DNA from: an uncultured Clostridia bacterium
GTDB taxonomy: Bacteria; Bacillota; Clostridia; Monoglobales; Monoglobaceae
DNA: 7,501 nucleotides
Assembly (NCBI GenBank): GCA_945878965.1
Contig: CAMCUJ010000065.1
Span: 1-7,501, forward strand
Direction: 5' to 3'
Position 1 is the stretch's first letter; each line of letters begins with the position of its first letter. This document shows, piece by piece, positions 1 to 6,186 of the stretch. The notes under the pieces were generated by a model that was not told where the DNA came from, ran no database searches, and saw only the letters and a list, made by a program, of their open reading frames with translations. The translations under genes were made by a program, and so were the position numbers.

Positions 1-50
1 ATACCTTAGCACTGCCTTTCAATCTTTAAAATACAAAATACCTCTTACTA

Positions 51-168
51 TATAACTAAATCAAGATGTCCCCCGCCTCTAAAGGCGGCGGGTTCCACTT
101 GATTTTTTCGGCGGGAGTACAATCCCCCACCGAAAACGTTGAATAACGGCGCTCTGCGCCTTATTGAA
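51..168 (-). repeat. Structured intergenic repeat, copy 1 (inverted relative to copy 2)
   Basis: This non-coding element matches the reverse complement of 5937-6055 over its whole length. The differences are two transitions (at 89 and 112) and a short loop change with a 1-nt indel (around 121-125). It holds three hairpins. The first has an outer stem AAATCAAG/CTTGATTT (58-65 with 98-105) enclosing CCGCCT-CTAA-AGGCGG (73-88). The second has an 11-bp arm pair at 105-115 and 126-136, with a C:A mismatch at 112/129. The third is GGCGC-TCT-GCGCC (148-160), extended by AATAA/TTATT with one bulged C. No stem is followed by a T-run on either strand, so these do not look like intrinsic terminators. 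It lies just beyond the 3' end of the PFL-like gene. It may be a palindrome-rich mobile remnant (IS200/IS605-related or similar); that is inference. The strand given is arbitrary and chosen to match copy 2 on plus. Confidence 0.9.
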
Positions 169-180
169 AATATTGAAAAT
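163..180. repeat. 9-bp tandem direct repeat at the inner edge of repeat copy 1
   Basis: ATTGAAAAT occurs twice in a row (163-171 and 172-180). The first unit overlaps the last bases of repeat copy 1 (TTATTGAA). Copy 2 lacks the duplication: its equivalent flank diverges after TTATTGAA. It could be a local slippage product or a trace of how the element joined its flank. Confidence 0.6.
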
Positions 181-217
181 ATTTTTCCTTTTGTCTTTAA
201 TTGTCCGTCACCGAATA

Positions 218-1576
218 TTAATTTTTCAAGCTATGAATAGGAGCCGGAATTCTTCCGCCTCTGTTTATAAACTCAGCACTGCTGTAGCCGTGAACAGGCA
301 TAACCGGAGCCTCGCCCAAAAGTCCTCCGAACTGAACCATATCTCCGACTTTAGAACCTACAGCCGGTATAATTCTTACAGCGGTAGTCTTTTGATTAAT
401 AACACCAATCGCCATTTCATCTGCAATTATAGCCGAAATTGTTTCAGCTGTAGTATCTCCCGGAATAGCAATCATATCAAGTCCGACCGAGCATACACAG
501 GTCATTGCTTCAAGCTTGTCAAGAGTAAGCGAACCGCTTTTCGCTGCCGCAATCATTCCGGCATCCTCACTTACAGGAATAAATGCTCCGCTTAAACCGC
601 CGACATAACCGGATGCCATAACTCCGCCCTTTTTAACCGCATCATTAAGAAGTGCCAAAGCCGCAGTCGTTCCGTGAGTTCCGCACTTTTCAAGTCCCAT
701 TTCCTCAAGTATGTAAGCAACGCTGTCGCCAATCTCCGGAGTAGGTGCAAGAGATAAATCCACAATTCCGAAAGGCACATTCAGACGTCTTGAAGCCTCC
801 TGTGCAACAAGCTGACCCATTCTTGTAATCTTAAATGCCGTCTTCTTAACCGTATTGGCAACAACTCCAAAATCCGCACCCTTAACCTTTTCAAGTGCTG
901 ATTTTACAACTCCGGGACCGCTTACGCCAACATTTATAACGCAGTCGCCCTCTCCGACACCGTGGAATGCTCCTGCCATAAACGGGTTGTCCTCAACCGC
1001 ATTCGCAAAAACAACAAGCTTTGCACAGCCCATTGAACTATTGTCGCCCGTAATCTCCGCAGTTTTCTTTATAACCTGTCCCATCTGCTTAACTGCGTCC
1101 ATATTTATTCCTGCCTTTGTGCCGGCAACACATACGGACGAGCAAACCTTTTCTGTATTCTTCATTACCTCAGGTATTGATTTTATAAGTATTTCATCAC
1201 CCTTTGAATAGCCCTTCTGAACAAGCGCAGAAAAACCGCCGATAAAGTTTACCCCTGTTTCCTCAGCCGCTCTGTCAAGAGCCTGTGCAAACTTGAGATA
1301 GTTATCGGTATCACTTGCTCCGGCAATATGTGCAATAGGTGTTACAGAAATTCTCTTATTTATAATCGGTATTCCGTATTGACGGCTTATATCCTCACCT
1401 GTCTTTACAAGATTGCCTGCATATTTAGTTATCTTATCATAAATTTTTGTACAAGCCTTTTCAACCGATGAATCGGCACAATCAAGCAACGAAATGCCCA
1501 TTGTTATTGTTCGGATATCCAAATGCTCGTCATCTATCATTTTTATGGTTTCAAGTATTTCCTGAGTATTTATCAT
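218..1576 (-). CDS. PFL-like family protein (DUF711/UPF0210), 452 aa
   Basis: This is a complete gene of the DUF711/UPF0210 family, whose members are usually about 450 residues. The family has a pyruvate formate-lyase-like fold, but its reaction is unknown and it is probably cytosolic. Recognisable features are the N-terminal stretch with MGISLLDC (26-33), a Gly-rich segment [17 protein letters not shown] (206-222), [20 protein letters not shown] (322-341), [16 protein letters not shown] (360-375) and the C-terminal motif [15 protein letters not shown]. No signal peptide or membrane segment is seen. I see no clear C-terminal glycyl-radical motif, so activity as a classical glycyl radical enzyme should not be assumed. 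The ATG at 1576 is supported by GGAGAG (1583-1588) six bases upstream. It starts 50 bp after the ACT-domain gene, and the two are presumably co-transcribed. The same gene order is widespread in Firmicutes, implying a joint role, perhaps with the ACT protein sensing an amino acid or similar ligand. Base composition appears more GC-rich than in the kinase genes next door. Confidence 0.93.
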   Translation of the reverse strand: MINTQEILETIKMIDDEHLDIRTITMGISLLDCADSSVEKACTKIYDKITKYAGNLVKTGEDISRQYGIPIINKRISVTPIAHIAGASDTDNYLKFAQALDRAAEETGVNFIGGFSALVQKGYSKGDEILIKSIPEVMKNTEKVCSSVCVAGTKAGINMDAVKQMGQVIKKTAEITGDNSSMGCAKLVVFANAVEDNPFMAGAFHGVGEGDCVINVGVSGPGVVKSALEKVKGADFGVVANTVKKTAFKITRMGQLVAQEASRRLNVPFGIVDLSLAPTPEIGDSVAYILEEMGLEKCGTHGTTAALALLNDAVKKGGVMASGYVGGLSGAFIPVSEDAGMIAAAKSGSLTLDKLEAMTCVCSVGLDMIAIPGDTTAETISAIIADEMAIGVINQKTTAVRIIPAVGSKVGDMVQFGGLLGEAPVMPVHGYSSAEFINRGGRIPAPIHSLKN

Positions 1577-1626
1577 CTGTATCTCTCCATTTCAGTACCC
1601 ATATGTAATCTAAATATTTAAACAGC

Positions 1627-1896
1627 TTAAATTCTGTGCATTGAATTAAATATATCCTCATGCTGTATTCTTATATCAACGCCTATTTTCTTGCCAAGCT
1701 CCAAAAGTCCGTCACTGACATCAGAAAATTCCATATTCACCTTAGAAATATCGACAAGCATTACCATTGTAAATATATTTTGCATAATTGTCTGATTAAT
1801 ATCAAGTATATTAAGACCGGCTTTTGATAAAAATGTGCTGACCTCTGCAATTATTCCAACTTTGTCTATTCCGGTTACTGTAACTACTGCTTTCAT
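1627..1896 (-). CDS. ACT domain-containing protein (UPF0237), 89 aa
   Basis: This is a complete single-domain ACT protein of the UPF0237 family, of normal length (about 90 residues). ACT domains bind small ligands, commonly amino acids, and often dimerise. The N-terminus MKAVVTVTGIDKVGIIAEVS is the first beta strand and the ligand-binding loop typical of ACT domains (G-x-D-[KR]-x-G-I). It is followed by LNILDINQTIMQNIFTMVMLVDI, the second and third strands. The ATG at 1896 has GGAGA at 1907-1911 (10 bases upstream) and AGGA at 1902-1905 (5 bases upstream), either of which could serve as the ribosome binding site. It is the first gene of a two-gene unit with the PFL-like protein. A promoter lies at 1968-1996. 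It resembles the regulatory ACT domains of amino-acid enzymes and GcvR-like proteins, but with no attached domain it more likely acts by binding its partner. Function is unproven. Confidence 0.93.
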   Translation of the reverse strand: MKAVVTVTGIDKVGIIAEVSTFLSKAGLNILDINQTIMQNIFTMVMLVDISKVNMEFSDVSDGLLELGKKIGVDIRIQHEDIFNSMHRI

Positions 1897-1967
1897 TTGT
1901 ATCCTATCTCCAATCTGTTATATTATTAAGTTTTAAATTCTATAATAACTTTTAATACATCACTTTT

Positions 1968-1996
1968 ATTTTATCAAATTAACTCTCATTTGTAAA
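1968..1996 (-). promoter_or_regulatory. Predicted sigma-A promoter for the ACT/PFL-like unit
   Basis: Read on the minus strand, TTTACA (1991-1996) and TAAAAT (1968-1973) are separated by exactly 17 bp. Each hexamer differs from consensus at one base. Transcription would start near 1961, giving a leader of about 65 nt before the ACT gene at 1896. The promoter lies after the kinase gene's terminator, so the pair can be expressed independently of the two-component genes. Confidence 0.65.
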
Positions 1997-2076
1997 GAGT
2001 ATAAAAAGATTTTTTAATAAAACGTTCCATATTTTTCTTTTAAGGTATATTAATCCAATAGTAAAAAACCGCCTTT

Positions 2077-4836
2077 TTAACTCTGCATAAAAACAAATAC
2101 CCCGGAAATTTTCAACGGGGTACCTGCCTTTATTTTGTTATTCAAAGTAATATTATTGCAGACTATTTCCCATTCTTCAACAACACTGCCGCATCCGTCA
2201 ATATCACTCGACTTGGCTAAATCTTTGAGTTTTAAGAAATATTCATTTTGCTGCTCATTATATGTATATTTTGACATTTCATCAACAACTTCATCTATTT
2301 GCAATGTATCAAAATTGTCAAGAGCCTCCTGCATTTGCTCAAGCATATATAAAACGTCATCGGAATTTGCCGTCTTTTTCTCTTCATCCTTATTTTCCGA
2401 TGCAAAAATAGGGCTAAGGATTTCTTTATATTTACAGTATTCAGCTATCAATTCATCGGTTCTCTGATTAATCAATTCAATATTGCCTTCATTTCCCGCC
2501 TTCTCCATCTCTGCCGCCAGCTTTGAAACAAAATCAGCACCGATTTGTTTGGATATACTCTTAAGTGCGTGTACCTCAATAGTGTATTCTCTCCATTGCT
2601 GAGCCTGCTTATGACCCAATATTGACGCAGCTTTTTTATCTATCGAAGAATAATATTCTTTAAGAACCGTCATAAACAATTCCTTACTGCCAAGCATTTC
2701 TAACGCCGACTTAACATTTAACTCCGGAATATCAATTGTGATTTCTTCTGCCTTGTTATTATTCTTTGGCATATTTTCCTTATCAATCGGAATAATTTTT
2801 TCAGGCGGCAGCCATTTTCTTATCTTTGAGATTATTTCTTTTAACTCAATAGGCTTTGCAACAAAACCGTTTAAGCCTTCTCTTAAAAACATCTCTTTTG
2901 CTCCGCTCAACGCATTAGCAGTTAACGCTATAATAGGAACATTTTCATATCCCGGTATCATTTCACGAATCATATGAGTCGCTTCAACACCATCTATTTC
3001 AGGCATCATATGATCCATAAATATAATATCATATTTAATCCGTTCAGCTTTTTTAATTGCCTCTTTAGCACTTTCAACAACATCAACATTCATCTTTAAA
3101 GGCTCTATAAGTCCTTTGGTTACCGTAAGATTTACCGAATTGTCATCAACAACAAGCACATAAGCCTCCGGAGCTGTAAATGTAAATCCTGAACCGCTGT
3201 TGTTTTCGACTATCGAAACATTGCTTATTCCCAGTGCATTAAAAAGATTAAGCGAATAAACAGGCTTTCGGATAACTCTTACATTAGGTAAATCAATATC
3301 ATTTTTGCTGTCATAGTTTGCAATCACAATACACTGCTTATTCATGTTATTTGCAAAAAAATTCTCTATGTCCTTTGAAAATAACGTTTTCTCCACAAGA
3401 ATATAATCGCAGTCAGCTGTTTTTTCTAAGATATTATTATTGTCTAAAATAATATAGCTTGAACCTATTCTGTCTAAATCCTTTATAATCTGTTTTTTAA
3501 CATAAATATTCTCAACAAATATACCTGTAAAAACATCTTTTTTAAGCTTAGGAATAGACGGAGCTGCATCTATTACTTTCTGAGGCAGTTCAAAAAAGAA
3601 TGTACTTCCTTTATTATATTCACTTTCAAGCGAGATTTCTCCGTGCATCAATGTAAGCAACTGCTTAGTAATAGCAAGTCCCAGACCGGTGCCTTCAATA
3701 TTTCTGTTTCTTTTACTGTCAACCTGTTGAAATGAATTGAACAGTTTTTTAAAGTTCTCCTCTTTTATTCCGATTCCCGTATCTTTGATAGACACCTTCA
3801 TTACAGTGGTATCCTCATCTTTATTACAGCATTCTATTTTGAGATGAACCTCACCTTCATTTGTGAATTTAACCGCATTTGTTAAAAGATTTAACATAAT
3901 CTGATGAATTCTTACATTATCGCCAAAAAGATTTTTAGGTATATCAGGAGATATATCCATAGTAAATTCTATTTTTTTGTTTCCGATACGACTGTTCACA
4001 ACATTAGCCAAATCATTCACAAGTGACAACGGCTCATATGTAACTTTAATTATATCCATTTTACCTGATTCAATTTTTGAAAAATCAAGAATATCATTAA
4101 TAATAACAAGCAGATTTTTTCCGGAAGCTTTTATCTGCATCATAAATTCTCTTGCAGCCGGTGACATTTCCTCTCTCAATGCCAAATCAACCATTCCAAG
4201 GACCGCATTCATAGGAGTTCTTATCTCATGACTCATATTGGCAAGAAAATCACTTTTCATATTTGCGGCTTTTTCAATTTCAATATTACTCTTGTACAGC
4301 TCGTAGCTTTTATACGCAATATTTGAAAGAACATCAGAAACTACATATAGAAAACGTGCAGCCTTATCAACTGTTTCTTTGTCAATTACTTTTATACGCT
4401 TTATAGCCTCAACGTATTCATCCGGATCAATTCCAAGCTCTAAGGCTATTCTTCTGATTTTTTCAAAATCGGGAGGTGTCGTTAAAATTTGTCCTCCTAT
4501 AAAGCTGCCCACCATACTGCCGTTAGCCATAATAGGCGCTGCAAAATCTACTAAGCCCGCATGACAATAATAGGAACAAGGTTCACCGTTTTTAAGGGTT
4601 ATTTCCGCACCTTTTTTATCGCATTGCATACATCTTTTTTCTCCAAGCTCCGACTTTCTGGTATACCTGTTGCAAAAATCAGTAAAATTAGAACCCTTTG
4701 TTACCGCAAAACCTGTACTGTCGGCAGTAAGAGCTGCCATTCCGGTCATTTCAGAGAAAGAGTCCTGAATTCTCTGTAATACCTCAACATCAATTAAATC
4801 AGTTAAATATAATTTATCTTCCATAACATCACCCAT
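2077..4836 (-). CDS. Cytosolic hybrid histidine kinase: PocR sensor-HisKA-HATPase-REC-HPt, 919 aa
   Basis: This is a multi-step phosphorelay sensor kinase. Domains in order: PocR sensory domain (about 10-175) with a Cys/His cluster (C55, C69, C72, C87, C91, H92); HisKA with SHEIRTPMN, phospho-acceptor H203; HATPase with N box N316/N320, G1 DTGIGI (352-357) and G2 GTGLGL (382-387); a degenerate receiver-like segment (about 432-535); a full receiver with D564/D565, phospho-acceptor D608 (FMDHMMP), T639 and K661; and an HPt domain with H756 (HALKSISKQIGA). A helical tail follows to 919. No membrane segment is visible, so it should sense an internal ligand. PocR domains are known from the propanediol/cobalamin regulator PocR; the ligand here is unknown. 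The ATG at 4836 lies 1 bp after the response regulator's TGA, suggesting translational coupling. M5 at 4824 is an equally reasonable start. The last codons overlap an intrinsic terminator (2089-2122), so the final 15 or so residues may be an extension. Confidence 0.93.
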   Translation of the reverse strand: MGDVMEDKLYLTDLIDVEVLQRIQDSFSEMTGMAALTADSTGFAVTKGSNFTDFCNRYTRKSELGEKRCMQCDKKGAEITLKNGEPCSYYCHAGLVDFAAPIMANGSMVGSFIGGQILTTPPDFEKIRRIALELGIDPDEYVEAIKRIKVIDKETVDKAARFLYVVSDVLSNIAYKSYELYKSNIEIEKAANMKSDFLANMSHEIRTPMNAVLGMVDLALREEMSPAAREFMMQIKASGKNLLVIINDILDFSKIESGKMDIIKVTYEPLSLVNDLANVVNSRIGNKKIEFTMDISPDIPKNLFGDNVRIHQIMLNLLTNAVKFTNEGEVHLKIECCNKDEDTTVMKVSIKDTGIGIKEENFKKLFNSFQQVDSKRNRNIEGTGLGLAITKQLLTLMHGEISLESEYNKGSTFFFELPQKVIDAAPSIPKLKKDVFTGIFVENIYVKKQIIKDLDRIGSSYIILDNNNILEKTADCDYILVEKTLFSKDIENFFANNMNKQCIVIANYDSKNDIDLPNVRVIRKPVYSLNLFNALGISNVSIVENNSGSGFTFTAPEAYVLVVDDNSVNLTVTKGLIEPLKMNVDVVESAKEAIKKAERIKYDIIFMDHMMPEIDGVEATHMIREMIPGYENVPIIALTANALSGAKEMFLREGLNGFVAKPIELKEIISKIRKWLPPEKIIPIDKENMPKNNNKAEEITIDIPELNVKSALEMLGSKELFMTVLKEYYSSIDKKAASILGHKQAQQWREYTIEVHALKSISKQIGADFVSKLAAEMEKAGNEGNIELINQRTDELIAEYCKYKEILSPIFASENKDEEKKTANSDDVLYMLEQMQEALDNFDTLQIDEVVDEMSKYTYNEQQNEYFLKLKDLAKSSDIDGCGSVVEEWEIVCNNITLNNKIKAGTPLKISGVFVFMQS
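2089..2122 (-). terminator. Intrinsic terminator embedded in the 3' end of the kinase gene
   Basis: On the minus strand, TACCCCG (2116-2122) pairs perfectly with CGGGGTA (2098-2104) around an 11-nt loop, followed at once by TTTGTTTTT (2089-2097). This is a standard rho-independent terminator. It lies upstream of the kinase's in-frame TAA (2077-2079) and encodes residues TPLKISGVFVF of the predicted protein. No better terminator is visible between 2077 and the next promoter. Confidence 0.7.
4828..4833 (-). promoter_or_regulatory. Possible ribosome binding site favouring the internal kinase start at 4824
   Basis: GGTGAT on the minus strand matches the 3' part of the full Shine-Dalgarno sequence and lies 3 bases before the ATG at 4824. 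The upstream ATG at 4836 has no purine-rich site of its own and overlaps closely with the preceding stop (TGA-T-ATG). Coupled translation could use either start; the proteins would differ by four residues. The spacing is shorter than ideal, so this is weak support. Confidence 0.35.
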
Positions 4837-4837
4837 A

Positions 4838-5659
4838 TCAATCTATCAAATTACTTATCGTTGATAACAGCATTTCCATATTAATTGGCTTAAGCAGATA
4901 TCCGTGCGGCTTTAAAAGCAAAATTTCACGAATTTTCTCGGCATCATTAACACCGGTCAAAAAGCACACAGGTATATTTTTGGTCTTTTCATTCTTCTTC
5001 AGCTTTCTAAAAATCTCAGCTCCTGTTTCTATCGGCATTTCATAGTCTAAAATAATAAGATCCGCCGTTTTTGTTTCAAAGAACTTTTCTACCAGTATTC
5101 CATTAGCCATTGTCGTAATATTATAAGCCTCACCTAAAGCAGATTTAAGCATTTTTAATACATTACGGTCATCGTCCACTATAAGAATAGATTTTTTCTC
5201 TTCTGTTTTATTTTCAATTTCAATCTCACTCTCAGTTTCATTTATTTTTTCCTGCAAAGCACTTTGCAGCCCGCTTTCTTTAAGTTCCTCAATGCTATCG
5301 AAAAATCTTATGATTTTCAATATCATATTATCCGGAGAAATAGGACGCTTTATTGTTAAATCCGCAATGCTCGGATGCAATTTTTCAAACAATACCGCTA
5401 TATCATTATGTAAAATAATAATTATTCTTGTTTCTTTACTAACTCCATCCTCTCGTAATTTATAAATCTGATTTATAATTTCGCCATCTATTGTGTCAAT
5501 GAAACAAATATATGCATCCGGCTGAAAAAGTTTAAAATGTGCAATTATATCATCTATATAAGTAGATGTAATTAAACATTCAAAGCAGTATTTACTTTGC
5601 TGAAAAAATTCCTTTGCAAATGCATTTTTTTGTCCGTTTATAAGCATTTTATATTTCAT
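4838..5659 (-). CDS. Two-receiver response regulator without an output domain, 273 aa
   Basis: The C-terminal half (about 155-273) is a complete receiver domain. It has acidic D162-D164, phospho-acceptor D205 in LDYEMP, T235 in LTG and K257 in LLKP. The N-terminal half (about 1-122) looks like a diverged receiver: CFIDT places D55 at the phospho-acceptor position and K104 in IKRP recalls the receiver lysine, but the usual N-terminal acidic pair is missing. A Glu/Lys-rich linker (about 123-155) joins them. There is no DNA-binding, GGDEF or other effector domain, so it probably acts as a phosphorelay intermediate or by protein contact. It is first in the unit and followed 1 bp later by the hybrid kinase, its likely partner. 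The ATG at 5659 has a G-rich site (GGGATGGG) just upstream. The leader from the predicted start near 5833 is about 174 nt. Confidence 0.9.
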   Translation of the reverse strand: MKYKMLINGQKNAFAKEFFQQSKYCFECLITSTYIDDIIAHFKLFQPDAYICFIDTIDGEIINQIYKLREDGVSKETRIIIILHNDIAVLFEKLHPSIADLTIKRPISPDNMILKIIRFFDSIEELKESGLQSALQEKINETESEIEIENKTEEKKSILIVDDDRNVLKMLKSALGEAYNITTMANGILVEKFFETKTADLIILDYEMPIETGAEIFRKLKKNEKTKNIPVCFLTGVNDAEKIREILLLKPHGYLLKPINMEMLLSTISNLID

Positions 5660-5839
5660 AATTTTCCCATCCCTTCATAATAATATAATACAAAATTTAC
5701 ACTAAATATAAAATGAGCACTGTAAAATATAGAATTTTAAAACATTAATTTTGATAAGATACAAAGTATTAATCAAGTGTTATTATTCTAATTAAGATAC
5801 ATTTAAAAATATATATTATATTATTATTCTTTTTAGTTT

Positions 5840-5868
5840 ATAATATCATATTTTTATACATATGTCAA
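5840..5868 (-). promoter_or_regulatory. Predicted sigma-A promoter for the response regulator/kinase unit
   Basis: On the minus strand a perfect TTGACA (5863-5868) is followed after exactly 17 bp by TATTAT (5840-5845), one mismatch from TATAAT. Transcription would start near 5833. This is the strongest promoter match in the window and is oriented to read the response regulator and hybrid kinase genes. Confidence 0.75.
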
Positions 5869-5886
5869 TAATAAAGGATAAAATGA

Positions 5887-5905
5887 GTGCATTTTTGTGC
5901 ATTTT
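5887..5905. promoter_or_regulatory. Tandem GTGCATTTT repeat upstream of the two-component promoter
   Basis: GTGCATTTT occurs at 5887-5895 and again at 5897-5905, a spacing of 10 bp, about one DNA helical turn. The pair ends about 19 bp upstream of the -35 box of the leftward promoter, a usual position for an activator site. No DNA-binding regulator is encoded in the visible part of this unit, so the binding protein, if any, is unknown. Confidence 0.4.
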
Positions 5906-5936
5906 CACTATATAATATAAGATTTATGTTCCTCAA

Positions 5937-6055
5937 TTCAATAAGGCGCAGAGCGCCGTTATTCAACGTTTTCGGTGGGAAAAAGGTACTCCCACCGAAA
6001 AAATCAAGTGGAACCCACCGCCTTTAGAGGCGGGGGACATCTTGATTTAGTTATA
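5937..6055 (+). repeat. Structured intergenic repeat, copy 2
   Basis: This is the inverted partner of 51-168. It has the same three hairpins. The first is AATAA-GGCGC-AGA-GCGCC-G-TTATT (5940-5963). The second is a perfect 12-bp stem at 5969-5980 with 5990-6001 and a 9-nt loop. The third has outer arms AAATCAAG and CTTGATTT (6001-6008 with 6041-6048) around CCGCCT-TTAG-AGGCGG (6018-6033). The middle stem is fully paired here but carries a mismatch in copy 1, so this copy looks the more intact. It sits between two divergent promoters, which argues against a terminator role. The strand assigned is a convention. Confidence 0.9.
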
Positions 6056-6154
6056 ATTTTTTTGTAATAAAATATACAACCTCAAAATATATATTAACAA
6101 GCAAATTAACTCTCTTAAATTTAAGGCTCAAAATTTCAGAGAAATATTAAAAAA

Positions 6155-6170
6155 GCAGTAAACCTACTGC
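6155..6170 (+). other. Small hairpin directly before the spoIVA ribosome binding site
   Basis: GCAGTA-AACC-TACTGC is a perfect 6-bp stem with a 4-nt loop in the spoIVA leader, ending 5 bases before the GGAGA site (6176-6180). It has no T-run, so it is not a terminator. It may protect the mRNA 5' end or affect ribosome access, or be chance. Confidence 0.35.
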
Positions 6171-6186
6171 GGAATGGAGATAAGCT

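Larger units (their letters stand above)
5660..6186. other. 527-bp intergenic region between divergent genes
   Basis: This region separates the response regulator (minus) from spoIVA (plus). From left to right it holds a very AT-rich untranslated leader for the response regulator (5660 to about 5833), a sigma-A promoter pointing left (5840-5868), a tandem 9-bp repeat (5887-5905), repeat copy 2 (5937-6055), and a 131-bp spoIVA leader/promoter segment with a small hairpin (6155-6170). I see no tRNA, known riboswitch or convincing coding sequence in it. Confidence 0.7.

Noticed and set aside
1..50. Tail of a further gene at the left edge
   Set aside because: An 18-codon open frame ends at 54, but it is too short to judge and shows no recognisable sequence.
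105..136. Middle hairpin of the repeat as an intrinsic terminator for the PFL-like gene
   Set aside because: T residues are on the 5' side and A residues on the 3' side of the stem on both strands, so no U-tract follows it; copy 2 also sits between divergent promoters.
51..168. CRISPR repeat or classical MITE
   Set aside because: Only two copies about 5.8 kb apart in inverted orientation, no spacer arrangement, and no terminal inverted repeats or target-site duplication visible.
164..1211. Plus-strand open frames of 143 and 118 codons opposite the PFL-like gene
   Set aside because: They lie antisense to a strongly recognisable family gene, have low-complexity Ser/Thr/Asn-rich translations and no recognisable domain.
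5862..5915. 17-codon plus-strand open frame starting ATGTCAATAATAAAG
   Set aside because: It overlaps the strong leftward promoter, has no ribosome binding site and no recognisable product.
6051..6080. TTATAATT / TATACAAC as a sigma-E promoter for spoIVA
   Set aside because: Only partial agreement with both boxes in very AT-rich DNA, and it begins inside the repeat edge; too weak to annotate.
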